Below are positions 1-7,926 of a stretch of DNA of 64,000 nucleotides, one piece after another (the stretch's first letter is position 1; each line of letters starts with the position of its first letter). Origin of the DNA: Actinotalea alkalitolerans (GTDB taxonomy: Bacteria > Actinomycetota > Actinomycetes > Actinomycetales > Cellulomonadaceae); contig NZ_JAMBPP010000004.1 of the NCBI RefSeq assembly GCF_023369855.1, positions 1 through 64,000 of the forward strand. Direction: 5' to 3'. Below the pieces are notes generated by a model. It made no database searches, was not told the DNA's origin, and worked only from the letters and a program-made list of their open reading frames with translations. Both the position numbers and the translations under genes were made by a program.

Positions 1-160
1 CCTCGCGGCCCCCCCGCCGCCGGAGCTCCCGTGCGTTGCCCTGGGGGGCGGGGGCGGGCCGCGGGCCCCCCCCCCCCCCCCCCCCCCCCCCGCGGGGGCG
101 CCCCCCCCCCCCCCGGCCGGCCGCCCCCCCCGCGGGCGGGGGGGGCCCCCCCTCCTGGCG
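1..160. repeat. Low-complexity C/G homopolymer stretch at window edge
   Basis: Almost pure C and G, with a run of 26 C at 66-91 and another of 14 C at 101-114, then more C-rich sequence to about 155. No credible gene or RNA is visible. Such runs are unusual even for a GC-rich actinobacterium and look like a sequencing or assembly artefact at a contig end, although a real homopolymer tract cannot be excluded. Confidence 0.7.
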
Positions 161-180
161 TCCGGACAGTCAGGGCTCCG

Positions 181-229
181 GACGCAGGTGTGCCCGCTCG
201 CGCGACCGAGCGGGCACACCCGATGCGTC
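181..229 (-). terminator. Strong terminator hairpin of adhE
   Basis: Perfect 14-bp stem (187-200 pairing with 207-220, loop CGCGAC), extended below by GACGCA (181-186) pairing with TGCGTC (224-229). It starts directly at the adhE stop codon (228-230). There is no clear U-tract, as is common in high-GC actinobacteria. Confidence 0.85.
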
Positions 230-2951
230 AGGACGCAGAAGCAGTCTCCTGGGTGGACTGCTCAGCCTCTCCTGCCGCCGTGCGCCGGGAGCGCACGTCC
301 TGCAGCGACGTCCCGTAGTACGCCGCAGTCATGAGGTCCTTCATGTCGTCCAGCATCGGCATGCGCGGGTTCGCCGGCGCGCACTGGTCCTCGTAGGAGC
401 GCATCGCCAGGTCGTCGAGCTTGCCGATGAAGTCCTTCTCGGAGACACCCTGCGCGGCGAACGACGGCGGGATGCCGACGGCGTCGCGCAGCTTCTCGAT
501 GGCCTGGGCGTAGGACTCGACGCCCTCGGCCGGGGTCGAGGCCGGGAGCCCGAGCATCTTCGCGATCTCCTGGAAACGCTCCGGGGCCACGTAGTGCTCG
601 TACTTGGGCCAGCTGGTGAGCTTGGTGGGCACCGTGCCGTTGTAGCGGATCACGTGCGAGAGCAGCGTGGCGTTCGTCCGGCCGTGGACCAGGTGGAACG
701 TCGAGCCGATCGTGTGGGCCATGGCGTGCACGATCCCCAGGAACGCGTTGCCGAAGGCCATGCCCGCGATGGTGCCCGCGTTGTGCATCTTCTCGCGGGC
801 GGTGACAGCCGCCTCGCCGCCGACGACCGACTCCTCGAGGTTCTCGAAGATCAGGCGGATGGCCTGCAGCGCCATGCCGTCGGTGAAGTCGTTGGCGTAC
901 ACCGAGACGAACGCCTCGGTGGCGTGGGTCAGGGCGTCGAAGCCCGAGTCGGCCGCGAGCGAGGCCGGCATCTTGCCCGTCAGCGCGGGGTCGATGATCG
1001 CGACGGTCGGGGTCAGGGCGTAGTCCGCGAGCGGGTACTTGATGCCCGTGGTCTGGTCGGTGATGACCGCGAAGGGGGTCACCTCGGCGCCGGTCCCCGA
1101 CGTGGTCGGGATGCAGACGAGCTTGGCCTTCTCACCCAGGGTCGGGAACTTGAACGCACGCTTGCGGACGTCGAAGAACTTCTCCCGCATGTCGGCGAAG
1201 ACGATCTCGGGGTGCTCGTAGCGCAGCCACATGACCTTCGCGGCGTCCATCGGCGAGCCACCACCCAGGGCGATGATCGTGTCCGGGTTGAACTCACGCA
1301 TCTGCTCGGCGCCGCGGTCGACGCTCGCGATGGTCGGCTCGGGCTCGATGTTGTCGATGATCTGCAGGGCGATCTTCTCGGGGCGTCGGGCCAGCACGTC
1401 CAGCACCTTGTCGACGAAGCCCAGCTTGGTCATCGTCGCGTCGGTCACGACCGTCACCCGGTGGATGTCGGGCATGTCCGCGAGGTAGCGGATCGCGTTC
1501 GGCTCGAAGTACGTCTTGCTGGGCACCTTGAACCACTGCAGGTTGTTGTTGCGCCGGCCGATCCGCTTGATGTTCACCAGGTTGACCGCCGAGACGTTGT
1601 TGGAGACCGAGTTCGCGCCGTAGCTGCCGCATCCCAGCGTGAGCGAGGGGATGAAGGCGTTGTAGATGTCGCCGATGCCGCCGTGCGAGCTCGGCGAGTT
1701 CCAGATGACGCGGACCGCCTTGACGCGGCTGCCGAACTCCTCGACCAGGTCCTTGTCCTCGGAGTGGATGGCCGCGCTGTGGCCCAGACCGTCGAACTCG
1801 ACCATCTGCTCGGCCAGCCGGATGCCGTGCTCACGCGTGTCGGCGCGCAGCACCGCCAGGACGGGGGCCAGCTTCTCGCGGGTCAGCGGCTCGGCCGGAC
1901 CGACCAGCGAGACCTCGGCGAGCAGGATCGACGTCGTGTCCGGCACCGTGAAGCCGGCCTGCTGCGCGATCCACTGCGGGCTCTGGCCCACGACGGCGGC
2001 GTTGAGCTTGGCACCGGCGCAGTTGGCCGACTCCGCCTCGACGCCGAAGATGAACTTCTCGAGCATCGCCTTCTCGGCCGGGTTGCAGCGGTATGCGTGC
2101 AGCGTGGCGAACTCGGCCATCGCGGTGTCGTAGATCTCGGTGTCGAGGATGACGGCCTGCTCCGAGGCGCACACCATGCCGTTGTCGAAGCACTTCGACA
2201 TCACGACGTCGTTGACGGCGCGCTTGAGCTTGGCGGACTTCTCGATGTAGGCGGGGACGTTGCCCGCTCCGACGCCGAGGGCCGGCTTGCCGCACGAGTA
2301 CGCGGCCTTGACCATGGCGTTGCCGCCGGTGGCCAGGATCAGCGCGACGCCCTTGTGGTTCATCAGCTCGTTGGTGGCGTCGATCGACGGGGTCGAGACC
2401 CACTGGATGCAGTTCTCGGGTGCGCCCGCAGCGATGGCGGCGTCGCGGACGATCTTCGCTGCGGCGACCGAGCACTCCTGGGCCGAGGGGTGGAAGGCGA
2501 AGATGATCGGGTTGCGCGTCTTGAGGGCCACGAGGGACTTGAAGATCGCGGTCGAGGTCGGGTTGGTCACCGGGGTCACGCCGCAGACCACGCCGACGGG
2601 CTCGGCGATCTCGACGATGCCGTTGAGGTCGTCCCGTCCGACGATGCCGACCGTCTTGAGCGCGGCCATCGAGTTGGTGACGTGCTCGCAGGCGAAGATG
2701 TTCTTGACCGCCTTGTCCTCGAACACGCCGCGGCGGGTCTCGGTGACGGCGAGCTGGGCGAGCTGACCGTGCTGGTTCAGCGCGGCGACGGAGGCCTTCT
2801 TGACGATGTGGTCGATCTCGGCCTGGTTGAAGGAGGCGTAGGCGGCCAACGCCTTGGTCGCTCCGGCGACGAGGTCGTCGATCGCGGACGACGGTGCGGT
2901 GGCCGCAACACTCGGTTCGGTGGACGTGGCAGAACGTGCTCGTGCACTCAC
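228..2951 (-). CDS. adhE: Bifunctional acetaldehyde-CoA / alcohol dehydrogenase
   Basis: 907 residues, the usual AdhE length. The N-terminal half is an NAD-dependent CoA-acylating aldehyde dehydrogenase with the catalytic Cys in GMVCASEQ (about C261). The C-terminal half is an iron-dependent alcohol dehydrogenase with GGGSPMDAAK for NAD and the metal-binding histidines in HAMAHTIG and HLVHG (about residue 745 on). It reduces acetyl-CoA to ethanol in the cytoplasm, re-oxidising NADH during fermentation; in this family it forms filaments (spirosomes). The start is GTG with GGGAG seven bases upstream. It is a single gene with its own terminator, divergent from hsp20. I looked for a Rex or Dos box in the 2952-3096 leader and found no convincing one. 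Confidence 0.95.
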   Translation of the reverse strand: MSARARSATSTEPSVAATAPSSAIDDLVAGATKALAAYASFNQAEIDHIVKKASVAALNQHGQLAQLAVTETRRGVFEDKAVKNIFACEHVTNSMAALKTVGIVGRDDLNGIVEIAEPVGVVCGVTPVTNPTSTAIFKSLVALKTRNPIIFAFHPSAQECSVAAAKIVRDAAIAAGAPENCIQWVSTPSIDATNELMNHKGVALILATGGNAMVKAAYSCGKPALGVGAGNVPAYIEKSAKLKRAVNDVVMSKCFDNGMVCASEQAVILDTEIYDTAMAEFATLHAYRCNPAEKAMLEKFIFGVEAESANCAGAKLNAAVVGQSPQWIAQQAGFTVPDTTSILLAEVSLVGPAEPLTREKLAPVLAVLRADTREHGIRLAEQMVEFDGLGHSAAIHSEDKDLVEEFGSRVKAVRVIWNSPSSHGGIGDIYNAFIPSLTLGCGSYGANSVSNNVSAVNLVNIKRIGRRNNNLQWFKVPSKTYFEPNAIRYLADMPDIHRVTVVTDATMTKLGFVDKVLDVLARRPEKIALQIIDNIEPEPTIASVDRGAEQMREFNPDTIIALGGGSPMDAAKVMWLRYEHPEIVFADMREKFFDVRKRAFKFPTLGEKAKLVCIPTTSGTGAEVTPFAVITDQTTGIKYPLADYALTPTVAIIDPALTGKMPASLAADSGFDALTHATEAFVSVYANDFTDGMALQAIRLIFENLEESVVGGEAAVTAREKMHNAGTIAGMAFGNAFLGIVHAMAHTIGSTFHLVHGRTNATLLSHVIRYNGTVPTKLTSWPKYEHYVAPERFQEIAKMLGLPASTPAEGVESYAQAIEKLRDAVGIPPSFAAQGVSEKDFIGKLDDLAMRSYEDQCAPANPRMPMLDDMKDLMTAAYYGTSLQDVRSRRTAAGEAEQSTQETASAS

Positions 2952-3096
2952 GGGATTCTCCCGGTCATCTCGCAGTGGCTGGTGGATGGTCGGGTCCCCG
3001 TTGACCCATCTACGACGTTAGGTGACCGCGGGCGGCCAGCCGTGTGTCCAAGGTCCTGACACTGAGTCACCAGGTCGACGACGACGCCGGAAGCAG

Positions 3097-3123
3097 TTGG
3101 CACTCCGGGGGTGAGAGTGCTAG
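3097..3123 (+). promoter_or_regulatory. CIRCE operator (HrcA-binding inverted repeat)
   Basis: TTGGCACTC-N9-GAGTGCTAG matches the CIRCE consensus TTAGCACTC-N9-GAGTGCTAA at all but two positions, with the exact nine-base spacer. CIRCE is bound by the heat-shock repressor HrcA, usually in front of groES/groEL. Here it lies about 95 bases upstream of the hsp20 start and also sits between the divergent adhE and hsp20 genes. Confidence 0.88.
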
Positions 3124-3218
3124 AACGAAGAGGTAGCCACCTGGCGTCGGAGGGGTCTCCGCCCAGGTCAGCACCGCGCCCCGGAGGGTCCGGGGCGCTC
3201 TCGGAGGAGGTGATCCGT

Positions 3219-3707
3219 GTGGCTACCCGGTACGACCCGTTCGTCGAGACGGCACGGTGGATGGACCAGATCATGGGCGCTGCGCGCGAGGCAGGGTCGA
3301 TGTCGTCGGTCCCGACCATGCCGATGGATCTCTACCGCTCGGGCGACCACTACGTCCTGCACCTCGACCTCCCGGGCGCCGACCCCGGCAGCGTCGACGT
3401 GAACGTCGAGGACCGCACCCTGACCATCCGCGGTGAGCGCACGGCGCGCGCCGAGGGCGACGTCCAGTGGCTCGCGCGCGAGCGCCCCTCGGGTACCTAC
3501 GTGCGGCAGCTCACCCTGGGCAGGGGTGTCTCCCTCGATGCGGTCGAGGCCAGCTACACCGACGGCGTGCTGACCCTGACCATCCCCGTCGCCGAGCAGG
3601 CCAAGCCGCGCCGGATCGAGATCCAGCACGCGGCGGCGCCGACCGCGATCGGCTCGGCGCAGGCTGATGAAACCCGTGCGGAGGGCAGCACCACCGGCTC
3701 CGCCTGA
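3219..3707 (+). CDS. Hsp20/alpha-crystallin small heat-shock protein
   Basis: 162 residues. After a short N-terminal arm (ATRYDPFVETARWMDQIMG) comes an alpha-crystallin domain: YRSGDHYVLHLDLPGADPGSVDVNV, then TLTIRGER, and a C-terminal strand GVLTLTIPVAE. Small heat-shock proteins are ATP-independent holdases that bind unfolding proteins in the cytoplasm. The GTG at 3219 is chosen because GGAGGAG (3203-3209) lies nine bases upstream; the reading frame is open back to 3111, but that would place the start inside the CIRCE operator. The CIRCE element implies HrcA-controlled heat induction. It is convergent with the next gene. Confidence 0.9.
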   Translation: MATRYDPFVETARWMDQIMGAAREAGSMSSVPTMPMDLYRSGDHYVLHLDLPGADPGSVDVNVEDRTLTIRGERTARAEGDVQWLARERPSGTYVRQLTLGRGVSLDAVEASYTDGVLTLTIPVAEQAKPRRIEIQHAAAPTAIGSAQADETRAEGSTTGSA

Positions 3708-3712
3708 GGTCG

Positions 3713-3734
3713 GACGCACCCGCGACGGTGCGTC
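3713..3734. terminator. Bidirectional hairpin between convergent hsp20 and lyase gene
   Basis: GACGCACC (3713-3720) pairs perfectly with GGTGCGTC (3727-3734), loop CGCGAC. It lies between the hsp20 stop (3707) and the stop of the convergent gene (3733-3735), so it could terminate both transcripts. Confidence 0.65.
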
Positions 3735-4950
3735 AGCGGTCGAGGCAGGCGGCGAGTCGTCGACCTGCCTCGACCACCAGCGGGCGGGGCATCGCCAGGT
3801 TGAGCCGGACGAAGCCCCGCCCGGCCTCGCCGCAGGCGGTGCCGTCGACCAGCGCGACCCCGCTGCGCGCCACGAGGTCTCGGACGGCCTCGGCCGCTGC
3901 CGCGGGGTCGGACGGCGAGGGCAGGGCGCACCTCAGGTCGAGCCAGGCAAGGTAGGTGCCTTGCGGCCGGGTGTACCCCACGTGCGGCGCGTGCTCGGCC
4001 AGGACGTCACCGAGCGCCCGGCTGTTTCCCTGGAGGTAGGGCAGCATCCCGTCGAGCCACTGCCCGCCCGAGCTGTACGCCGCGGTGTTGGCGATCGCTC
4101 CCAGGGTCGAAGCGCCGTGGGTGGCCAGGTGGTCCAGCGGACGCCACCGCTCGACGTCGGCGTCGTTGCTGAGCACGATCTGCGCGCACTTGAGGCCGGG
4201 CAGGTTCCAGGCCTTGGAGGCCGACGTCGCGGTCACCGTGTGGCCCGCCGCTGCTGAGGAGACCGAGGCGTAGGGGACGTGCTGGGCGCCGTCGAGGGTC
4301 AGCGGGGCGTGGATCTCGTCCGCGAAGACCCGTCCGCCGTGGCGCTCGACGACCTCCGCCAGCGCGAGGAGCTCCTCGCGACGCATGACACGTCCGGTCG
4401 GGTTGTGCGGGTTGGTCAGCACCAGCAGGTGCCCGCCGGCGGTGAAGGCCGCCTCGAGGGCCGGCAGGTCCAGGCCCATCACGTCGGGCGCCGGGTCGTC
4501 ACCAGGCCCGGTCGGGCCGGGTGCGGTCTGCATCGGGACCTGGATCACGCGACGTCCCCAGGCCCGAGGCGCGGTGAGGAACGGCATGTAGGCCGGGGTC
4601 GGGACGATCACGGGGGAGCCGGGCCGGGAGAAGTGCTCGATCACGGTCTTGAGTGCGTCGAGCACGTCGGGCACCGGGTGCACACGCCCGACCGGGACCT
4701 CCCACCCGTACCGCGCGGAGTGCCACTGGGCGCACGCCCGGGCCATGTCGGCCCGTACCGCCGGCGGCAGGTAGCCGAACACCCCGGCGTCGACGGCAGC
4801 GTGCAGGGCTGCCGTGACGGCCGGGGCGGTACCGAGGTCGGACTCGGCGACCCACGCCGCGATGTCCGACGGGACGGCTGTCCACTTCAGGCTCCCGCGG
4901 GCCCGCAGGTCCGCGGCGGTGGGCAGGTCCAGCGGGTGCGGCTCGGTCAT
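3733..4950 (-). CDS. PLP-dependent aminotransferase class I/II, MalY/PatB family (cystathionine beta-lyase-like)
   Basis: 405 residues, the usual size of fold-type I PLP enzymes. The probable Schiff-base lysine is in SASKAWNLPGLK (about K246), a pattern typical of the MalY/PatB C-S lyase group; other family marks are LLVLTNPHNPTGRV and FADEIHAPL, the latter with the PLP-contacting Asp. Family members cleave cystathionine or cysteine S-conjugates, giving pyruvate, ammonia and a thiol. True substrate is not shown by the sequence; an aminotransferase role is possible. Start ATG at 4950 lies only nine bases from the end of the upstream SRPBCC gene, so the two are probably co-transcribed. Confidence 0.82.
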   Translation of the reverse strand: MTEPHPLDLPTAADLRARGSLKWTAVPSDIAAWVAESDLGTAPAVTAALHAAVDAGVFGYLPPAVRADMARACAQWHSARYGWEVPVGRVHPVPDVLDALKTVIEHFSRPGSPVIVPTPAYMPFLTAPRAWGRRVIQVPMQTAPGPTGPGDDPAPDVMGLDLPALEAAFTAGGHLLVLTNPHNPTGRVMRREELLALAEVVERHGGRVFADEIHAPLTLDGAQHVPYASVSSAAAGHTVTATSASKAWNLPGLKCAQIVLSNDADVERWRPLDHLATHGASTLGAIANTAAYSSGGQWLDGMLPYLQGNSRALGDVLAEHAPHVGYTRPQGTYLAWLDLRCALPSPSDPAAAAEAVRDLVARSGVALVDGTACGEAGRGFVRLNLAMPRPLVVEAGRRLAACLDR

Positions 4951-4959
4951 GCGCAGACG

Positions 4960-5415
4960 TTACGGGTGCTCGACGTCGCCCCGCCACGCGCCGGTCTCGC
5001 CGCCCCGCGACTCGATGAACTCCTTGAACCGCTTGAGGTCACCCTTGACCTGGGCGTCGTCGACGCCGATGGCCGCACCGAGCTTCTCGGTGATCGACTC
5101 GGTCTCCCAGTCGATCTGGACCATCAGGCGCGTGGTGGTGTCGCTGATCCGGTGGAAGGTGACCACGCCCGCGTGGGTCTTGCCGTCGACGCTGCGCCAG
5201 GCGACCCGCTCGTCGGGGTGCTGCTCGGTGATCTCGGTGTCGAACTCGCGCTCGACCCCGCCGATCGAGGTCTTCCAGTGGGTGTGGGTCTCGTCGGTCT
5301 GGGTGATCGACTCCACCCCCTTCATGAAGTGCGGGAACGACTCGAACTGCGTCCACTGGTTGTACGCGGTGGACAGGGGGACGTCGACGTCGATGGACTG
5401 CTCGACCGAGGGCAT
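4960..5415 (-). CDS. SRPBCC-family (polyketide cyclase/dehydrase-like) protein
   Basis: 151 residues. It starts PSVEQSIDVDVPLSTAYNQWTQFESFPHFMKGVESI, the typical N-terminal strand and first helices of the START/Bet v1-like SRPBCC fold (cyclase/COQ10 type), and continues with WKTSIGGVEREFDTEI and a C-terminal helix ending LKRFKEFIESRGGETG. The fold forms a hydrophobic cavity for a lipid or small ligand; the ligand is unknown. Many actinobacterial members are annotated only as cyclase or stress-associated. It is followed closely by the MalY-like gene. The ATG at 5415 is preceded by a GGAGGTC ribosome site. Confidence 0.78.
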   Translation of the reverse strand: MPSVEQSIDVDVPLSTAYNQWTQFESFPHFMKGVESITQTDETHTHWKTSIGGVEREFDTEITEQHPDERVAWRSVDGKTHAGVVTFHRISDTTTRLMVQIDWETESITEKLGAAIGVDDAQVKGDLKRFKEFIESRGGETGAWRGDVEHP

Positions 5416-5602
5416 GGCGACCTCCGTGATCGTGTGGATGGTGTCGGTTCACGGTAGGTCGGGTCGCCGACGACCGCGCGGCGAACCGGCCGGCTCGCGC
5501 CAGGTGGTGGCGGGTTGCGCTTTCCCGCGGTTGCCCGTCGGGCGCTGGCCCGTTCGGGTGAACCTGCCTGGGACGTTTGCTTCGATGTCCGGATTGTGTC
5601 AA

Positions 5603-5696
5603 CCTGTCCACGTCAGCGAAAAGGGCAAACTCACCGCGAGGTGGGGACGCAAAGCTACGGAACCCATGAGGTCCGCCGGGCTCACCGAACGACAGG
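5603..5696 (+). ncRNA. c-di-GMP-I (GEMM) riboswitch upstream of bldC-like gene
   Basis: Matches the GEMM-I core closely: AAAAGGGCAAAC (5619-5630), a P2 hairpin CTCACC-GCGA-GGTGGG with a GNRA tetraloop, then GGGACGCAAAGC (5643-5654), a third hairpin closing CGGA/TCCG, and CCGCCGGGC (5674-5682). The base expected to pair with the ligand guanine (G20 of Vc2 numbering) reads as G, favouring c-di-GMP over cAMP-GMP. Flanking CCTGTC (5603-5608) is perfectly complementary to GACAGG (5691-5696), and the latter overlaps the bldC ribosome site AGGAAG (5694-5699), suggesting that closure of the outer helix blocks translation. Confidence 0.88.
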
Positions 5697-5705
5697 AAGC
5701 AGCAC

Positions 5706-5939
5706 ATGTCACTGCAGACCAGCAACCAGCCCACGAGCCGTCCCGAGGTCTCCGGTGCGCTGCTCACCCCCTCCGAGGTGGCGAGCATGTTCCGTGTCGA
5801 CCCCAAGACGGTCACCCGCTGGGCCAAGGCAGGCAAGCTCTCCGCGATCCGCACGCTGGGAGGCCACCGTCGCTACAGCGAGTCCGAGGTGCGTGGCCTG
5901 CTCAGCGGCGTGCCGCAGCCGCGCGACGCGCAGGGCTGA
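5706..5939 (+). CDS. bldC: BldC-like MerR-type helix-turn-helix regulator
   Basis: 77 residues consisting of a single winged helix-turn-helix: LLTPSEVASMFRVDPKTVTRWAKAGKLSAIRTLGGHRRY, then SESEVRGLL. This is nearly the whole of Streptomyces BldC, a developmental regulator that binds direct repeats cooperatively and lacks the MerR effector domain. Orthologues occur in many non-sporulating actinobacteria. The ATG follows AGGAAG. It is a monocistronic gene with its own terminator. The c-di-GMP riboswitch in its leader predicts that second-messenger level sets its expression. The family call is firm; the regulon in this organism is unknown. Confidence 0.9.
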   Translation: MSLQTSNQPTSRPEVSGALLTPSEVASMFRVDPKTVTRWAKAGKLSAIRTLGGHRRYSESEVRGLLSGVPQPRDAQG

Positions 5940-5959
5940 CGCCCCCACCGCACGACCAC

Positions 5960-5994
5960 CTGAGGCCCTGCCGGCGCTGCCGGTAGGGCCTCAG
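5960..5994 (+). terminator. Terminator hairpin after bldC
   Basis: CTGAGGCCCT (5960-5969) pairs perfectly with AGGGCCTCAG (5985-5994); the loop itself contains a smaller CCGG/CCGG pairing. It begins 20 bases after the bldC stop. Confidence 0.75.
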
Positions 5995-6129
5995 CGCTGT
6001 CCGGAGCGAGCGTCCGGCATCTCGAAGGCCGTCGCTCCCTGGAGAGCCTGCGGCCTGGAGAGCCTGCGGCGTCGCGCCCGCAGTGCCATCATGGAGACCA
6101 GGCCGTCACCAGCGACGTCGGGGGCCATC

Positions 6130-6624
6130 ATGGCGCTGCTCGAGATCTTCGATCCGCTCCGCTGCTGCGCGGGGGACCCGTGCGAGGTCGGGCCCCGTAC
6201 GGGCGTGCACGTCGAGTCCTGTCGCTTCCACAGCGAGCTTCACCGACTCGCTGCGCGGGGCGTCCACGTGCGGCGATCGACGCTCGCCGACGCGCCTCAC
6301 GCCTTCGTCGAGCAGGACGTCGTGCGGTTCCTCCTGACCGTCCTCGGGGAACGGGTGCTGCCGATCGTGCTGGTCGACGGGCAGATCCGTGCTCACGGCC
6401 GGTACCCGGAGGGCTGGGAGCTCGCGCTGTGGGCCGGCCTGGAACCTGCCGCGGAGGTTCCTCCGGCCGCCCCTGCGCGCCCGGAGGAGTCCACGGCGGT
6501 GCTGGGCACGGTGACGGCACCGAGCGTCGTCGAGACCCCACGCAGGCCCCCACCGCCGCTGGAGGAGGTGCAGCCCCTCCAGCGGCGACTCATCGGGGCC
6601 GGGAGCGCCCGCCAACGGGCGTGA
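6130..6624 (+). CDS. arsD: ArsD-type metalloid metallochaperone, orphan, with C-terminal extension
   Basis: 164 residues. The N-terminal 110 residues match ArsD: LLEIFDPLRCCAGDPCEVG puts cysteines at 12, 13 and 18, exactly the As(III)/Sb(III) site of plasmid R773 ArsD; further marks are FVEQDVVRFLL, LPIVLVDGQI and GRYPEGWELALWAGL. ArsD hands As(III) to the ArsA ATPase and weakly represses ars operons. No arsA, arsB, arsC or arsR lies nearby. Residues 115-164 form a Pro/Ala-rich tail not found in classical ArsD (about 120 residues). The ATG at 6130 gives the right cysteine numbering; an ATG at 6091 would add 13 residues. It is convergent with the formaldehyde dehydrogenase gene. Confidence 0.82.
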   Translation: MALLEIFDPLRCCAGDPCEVGPRTGVHVESCRFHSELHRLAARGVHVRRSTLADAPHAFVEQDVVRFLLTVLGERVLPIVLVDGQIRAHGRYPEGWELALWAGLEPAAEVPPAAPARPEESTAVLGTVTAPSVVETPRRPPPPLEEVQPLQRRLIGAGSARQRA

Positions 6625-6645
6625 GCCGGTCGGAACCCCGGCGGA

Positions 6646-7866
6646 TCACGCCGACTTCAGGTACCCGTTGGGGTCGAGCACGTACTTCTGGGCCGCGCCG
6701 GCGTCGAACTCGGCATAGCCCCGAGGGGCGTCCTCGAGGGTGATGGCCGAGGCGTTGACGTTCTTGGCGATGCTCACCCGGTCGTGCAGGATCGCCATCA
6801 TCAGCTCGCGGTTGTACTTCATCACCGGGCACTGGCCGGTGGTGAAGGACAACGACTTCGCCCAGCCGGTCCCCAGGCTGAGAGACAGCGCGCCCTTCTG
6901 GGCCGCCTCGTCGATGCCACCCGGGTCGCCCGTGACGTACAGACCGGGGATGCCCAGCGCGCCGCCCGCAGCGGTCAGGTCCATCAGCGAGTTCAGGACG
7001 GTCGCCGGTGCCTCGTGGTCGGCATCCTTGCCGTGGCCCCTCGCCTCGAAGCCCACCGCGTCCACACCGCAGTCGACCTCCGGGACCCCGAGGATCTGCT
7101 CGATCTGGTCCTGCGGGTCACCCTGGGTCAGGTCGACCGTCTCGCAGCCGAAGCTGCGGGCCTGCGCCAGCCGGTCGGTGTTCATGTCGCCCACGATGAC
7201 GACAGCAGCTCCCAGGAGCAGCGCACCGGTCGCCGCGGCGAGGCCCACCGGCCCGGCACCGGCCACGTAGACCGTGGAGCCGACACCCACACCTGCGGTG
7301 ACCGCACCGTGGAAGCCGGTCGGGAAGATGTCCGAGAGCATCGCCAGGTCCAGGATCTTCTCCAGGGCCTGGTCCCGGTCGGGGAACCTCAGCAGGTTCC
7401 AGTCCGCGTAGGGGATCAGCACGTACTCGGCCTGCCCGCCGACCCAGCCACCCATGTCGACGTAGCCGTAGGCACTTCCCGGACGATCGGGGTTGACGTT
7501 GAGGCAGATGCCCGTCTTGCGCTCCTTGCAGTTGCGACAGCGTCCGCAGGCGATGTTGAAGGGCACCGAGACGATGTCGCCGACCTGGATGAACTCGACG
7601 TCCCGGCCGACCTCGACGACCTCGCCGGTGATCTCGTGGCCCAGCACCAGGTTCGGTGGGGCGGTGGTACGACCACGCACCATGTGCTGGTCGGAGCCGC
7701 AGATGTTGGTCGCGACGGTCTTCAGGATCACCCCGTGGTGCACGCTGCGTCCCACGTTGGCGGGGTTGACGCCGGGCCCGTCCTTGAGCTCGAAGGTCGG
7801 GTAGTCGATGTCGATGACCTCGACGTCGCCTGGTCCCTTGTAGGCAACGGCCCTGTTCCCTGACAT
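6646..7866 (-). CDS. fdhA: Glutathione-independent formaldehyde dehydrogenase (zinc-dependent medium-chain ADH)
   Basis: 406 residues, slightly longer than ordinary zinc alcohol dehydrogenases, as expected for the Pseudomonas putida FdhA type. Catalytic-zinc residues are in NICGSDQH and GHEITGEV; the structural zinc cysteines are in CGRCRNCKERKTGIC; the Rossmann motif is VYVAGAGPVGLAAATGALLLG. The enzyme oxidises formaldehyde to formate with tightly bound NAD and can act as a dismutase. The start at 7866 (MSGNRAVAYKG) is preferred over 7914 because GAGAGGATC precedes it. It lies 60 bases after a formate-dehydrogenase-like gene on the same strand, suggesting a C1-oxidation unit. Confidence 0.85.
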   Translation of the reverse strand: MSGNRAVAYKGPGDVEVIDIDYPTFELKDGPGVNPANVGRSVHHGVILKTVATNICGSDQHMVRGRTTAPPNLVLGHEITGEVVEVGRDVEFIQVGDIVSVPFNIACGRCRNCKERKTGICLNVNPDRPGSAYGYVDMGGWVGGQAEYVLIPYADWNLLRFPDRDQALEKILDLAMLSDIFPTGFHGAVTAGVGVGSTVYVAGAGPVGLAAATGALLLGAAVVIVGDMNTDRLAQARSFGCETVDLTQGDPQDQIEQILGVPEVDCGVDAVGFEARGHGKDADHEAPATVLNSLMDLTAAGGALGIPGLYVTGDPGGIDEAAQKGALSLSLGTGWAKSLSFTTGQCPVMKYNRELMMAILHDRVSIAKNVNASAITLEDAPRGYAEFDAGAAQKYVLDPNGYLKSA

Positions 7867-7926
7867 GTTCGATCCTCTCTGATCGGTCGAGCGCCCCGGG
7901 ACGGGGTGCTCCATGTCCTGCCAGGT

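Noticed and set aside
36-3059. A 1007-codon open frame on the plus strand over adhE
   Set aside because: It is the antisense shadow of adhE caused by high GC at third positions; composition is Arg/Val/Asp/Gly-rich with no domain, and the minus-strand frame is an unmistakable AdhE.
2952-3096. Rex or DosR operator upstream of adhE
   Set aside because: Only weak, imperfect inverted repeats; none matches TTGTGA-N6-TCACAA or the dormancy box well enough.
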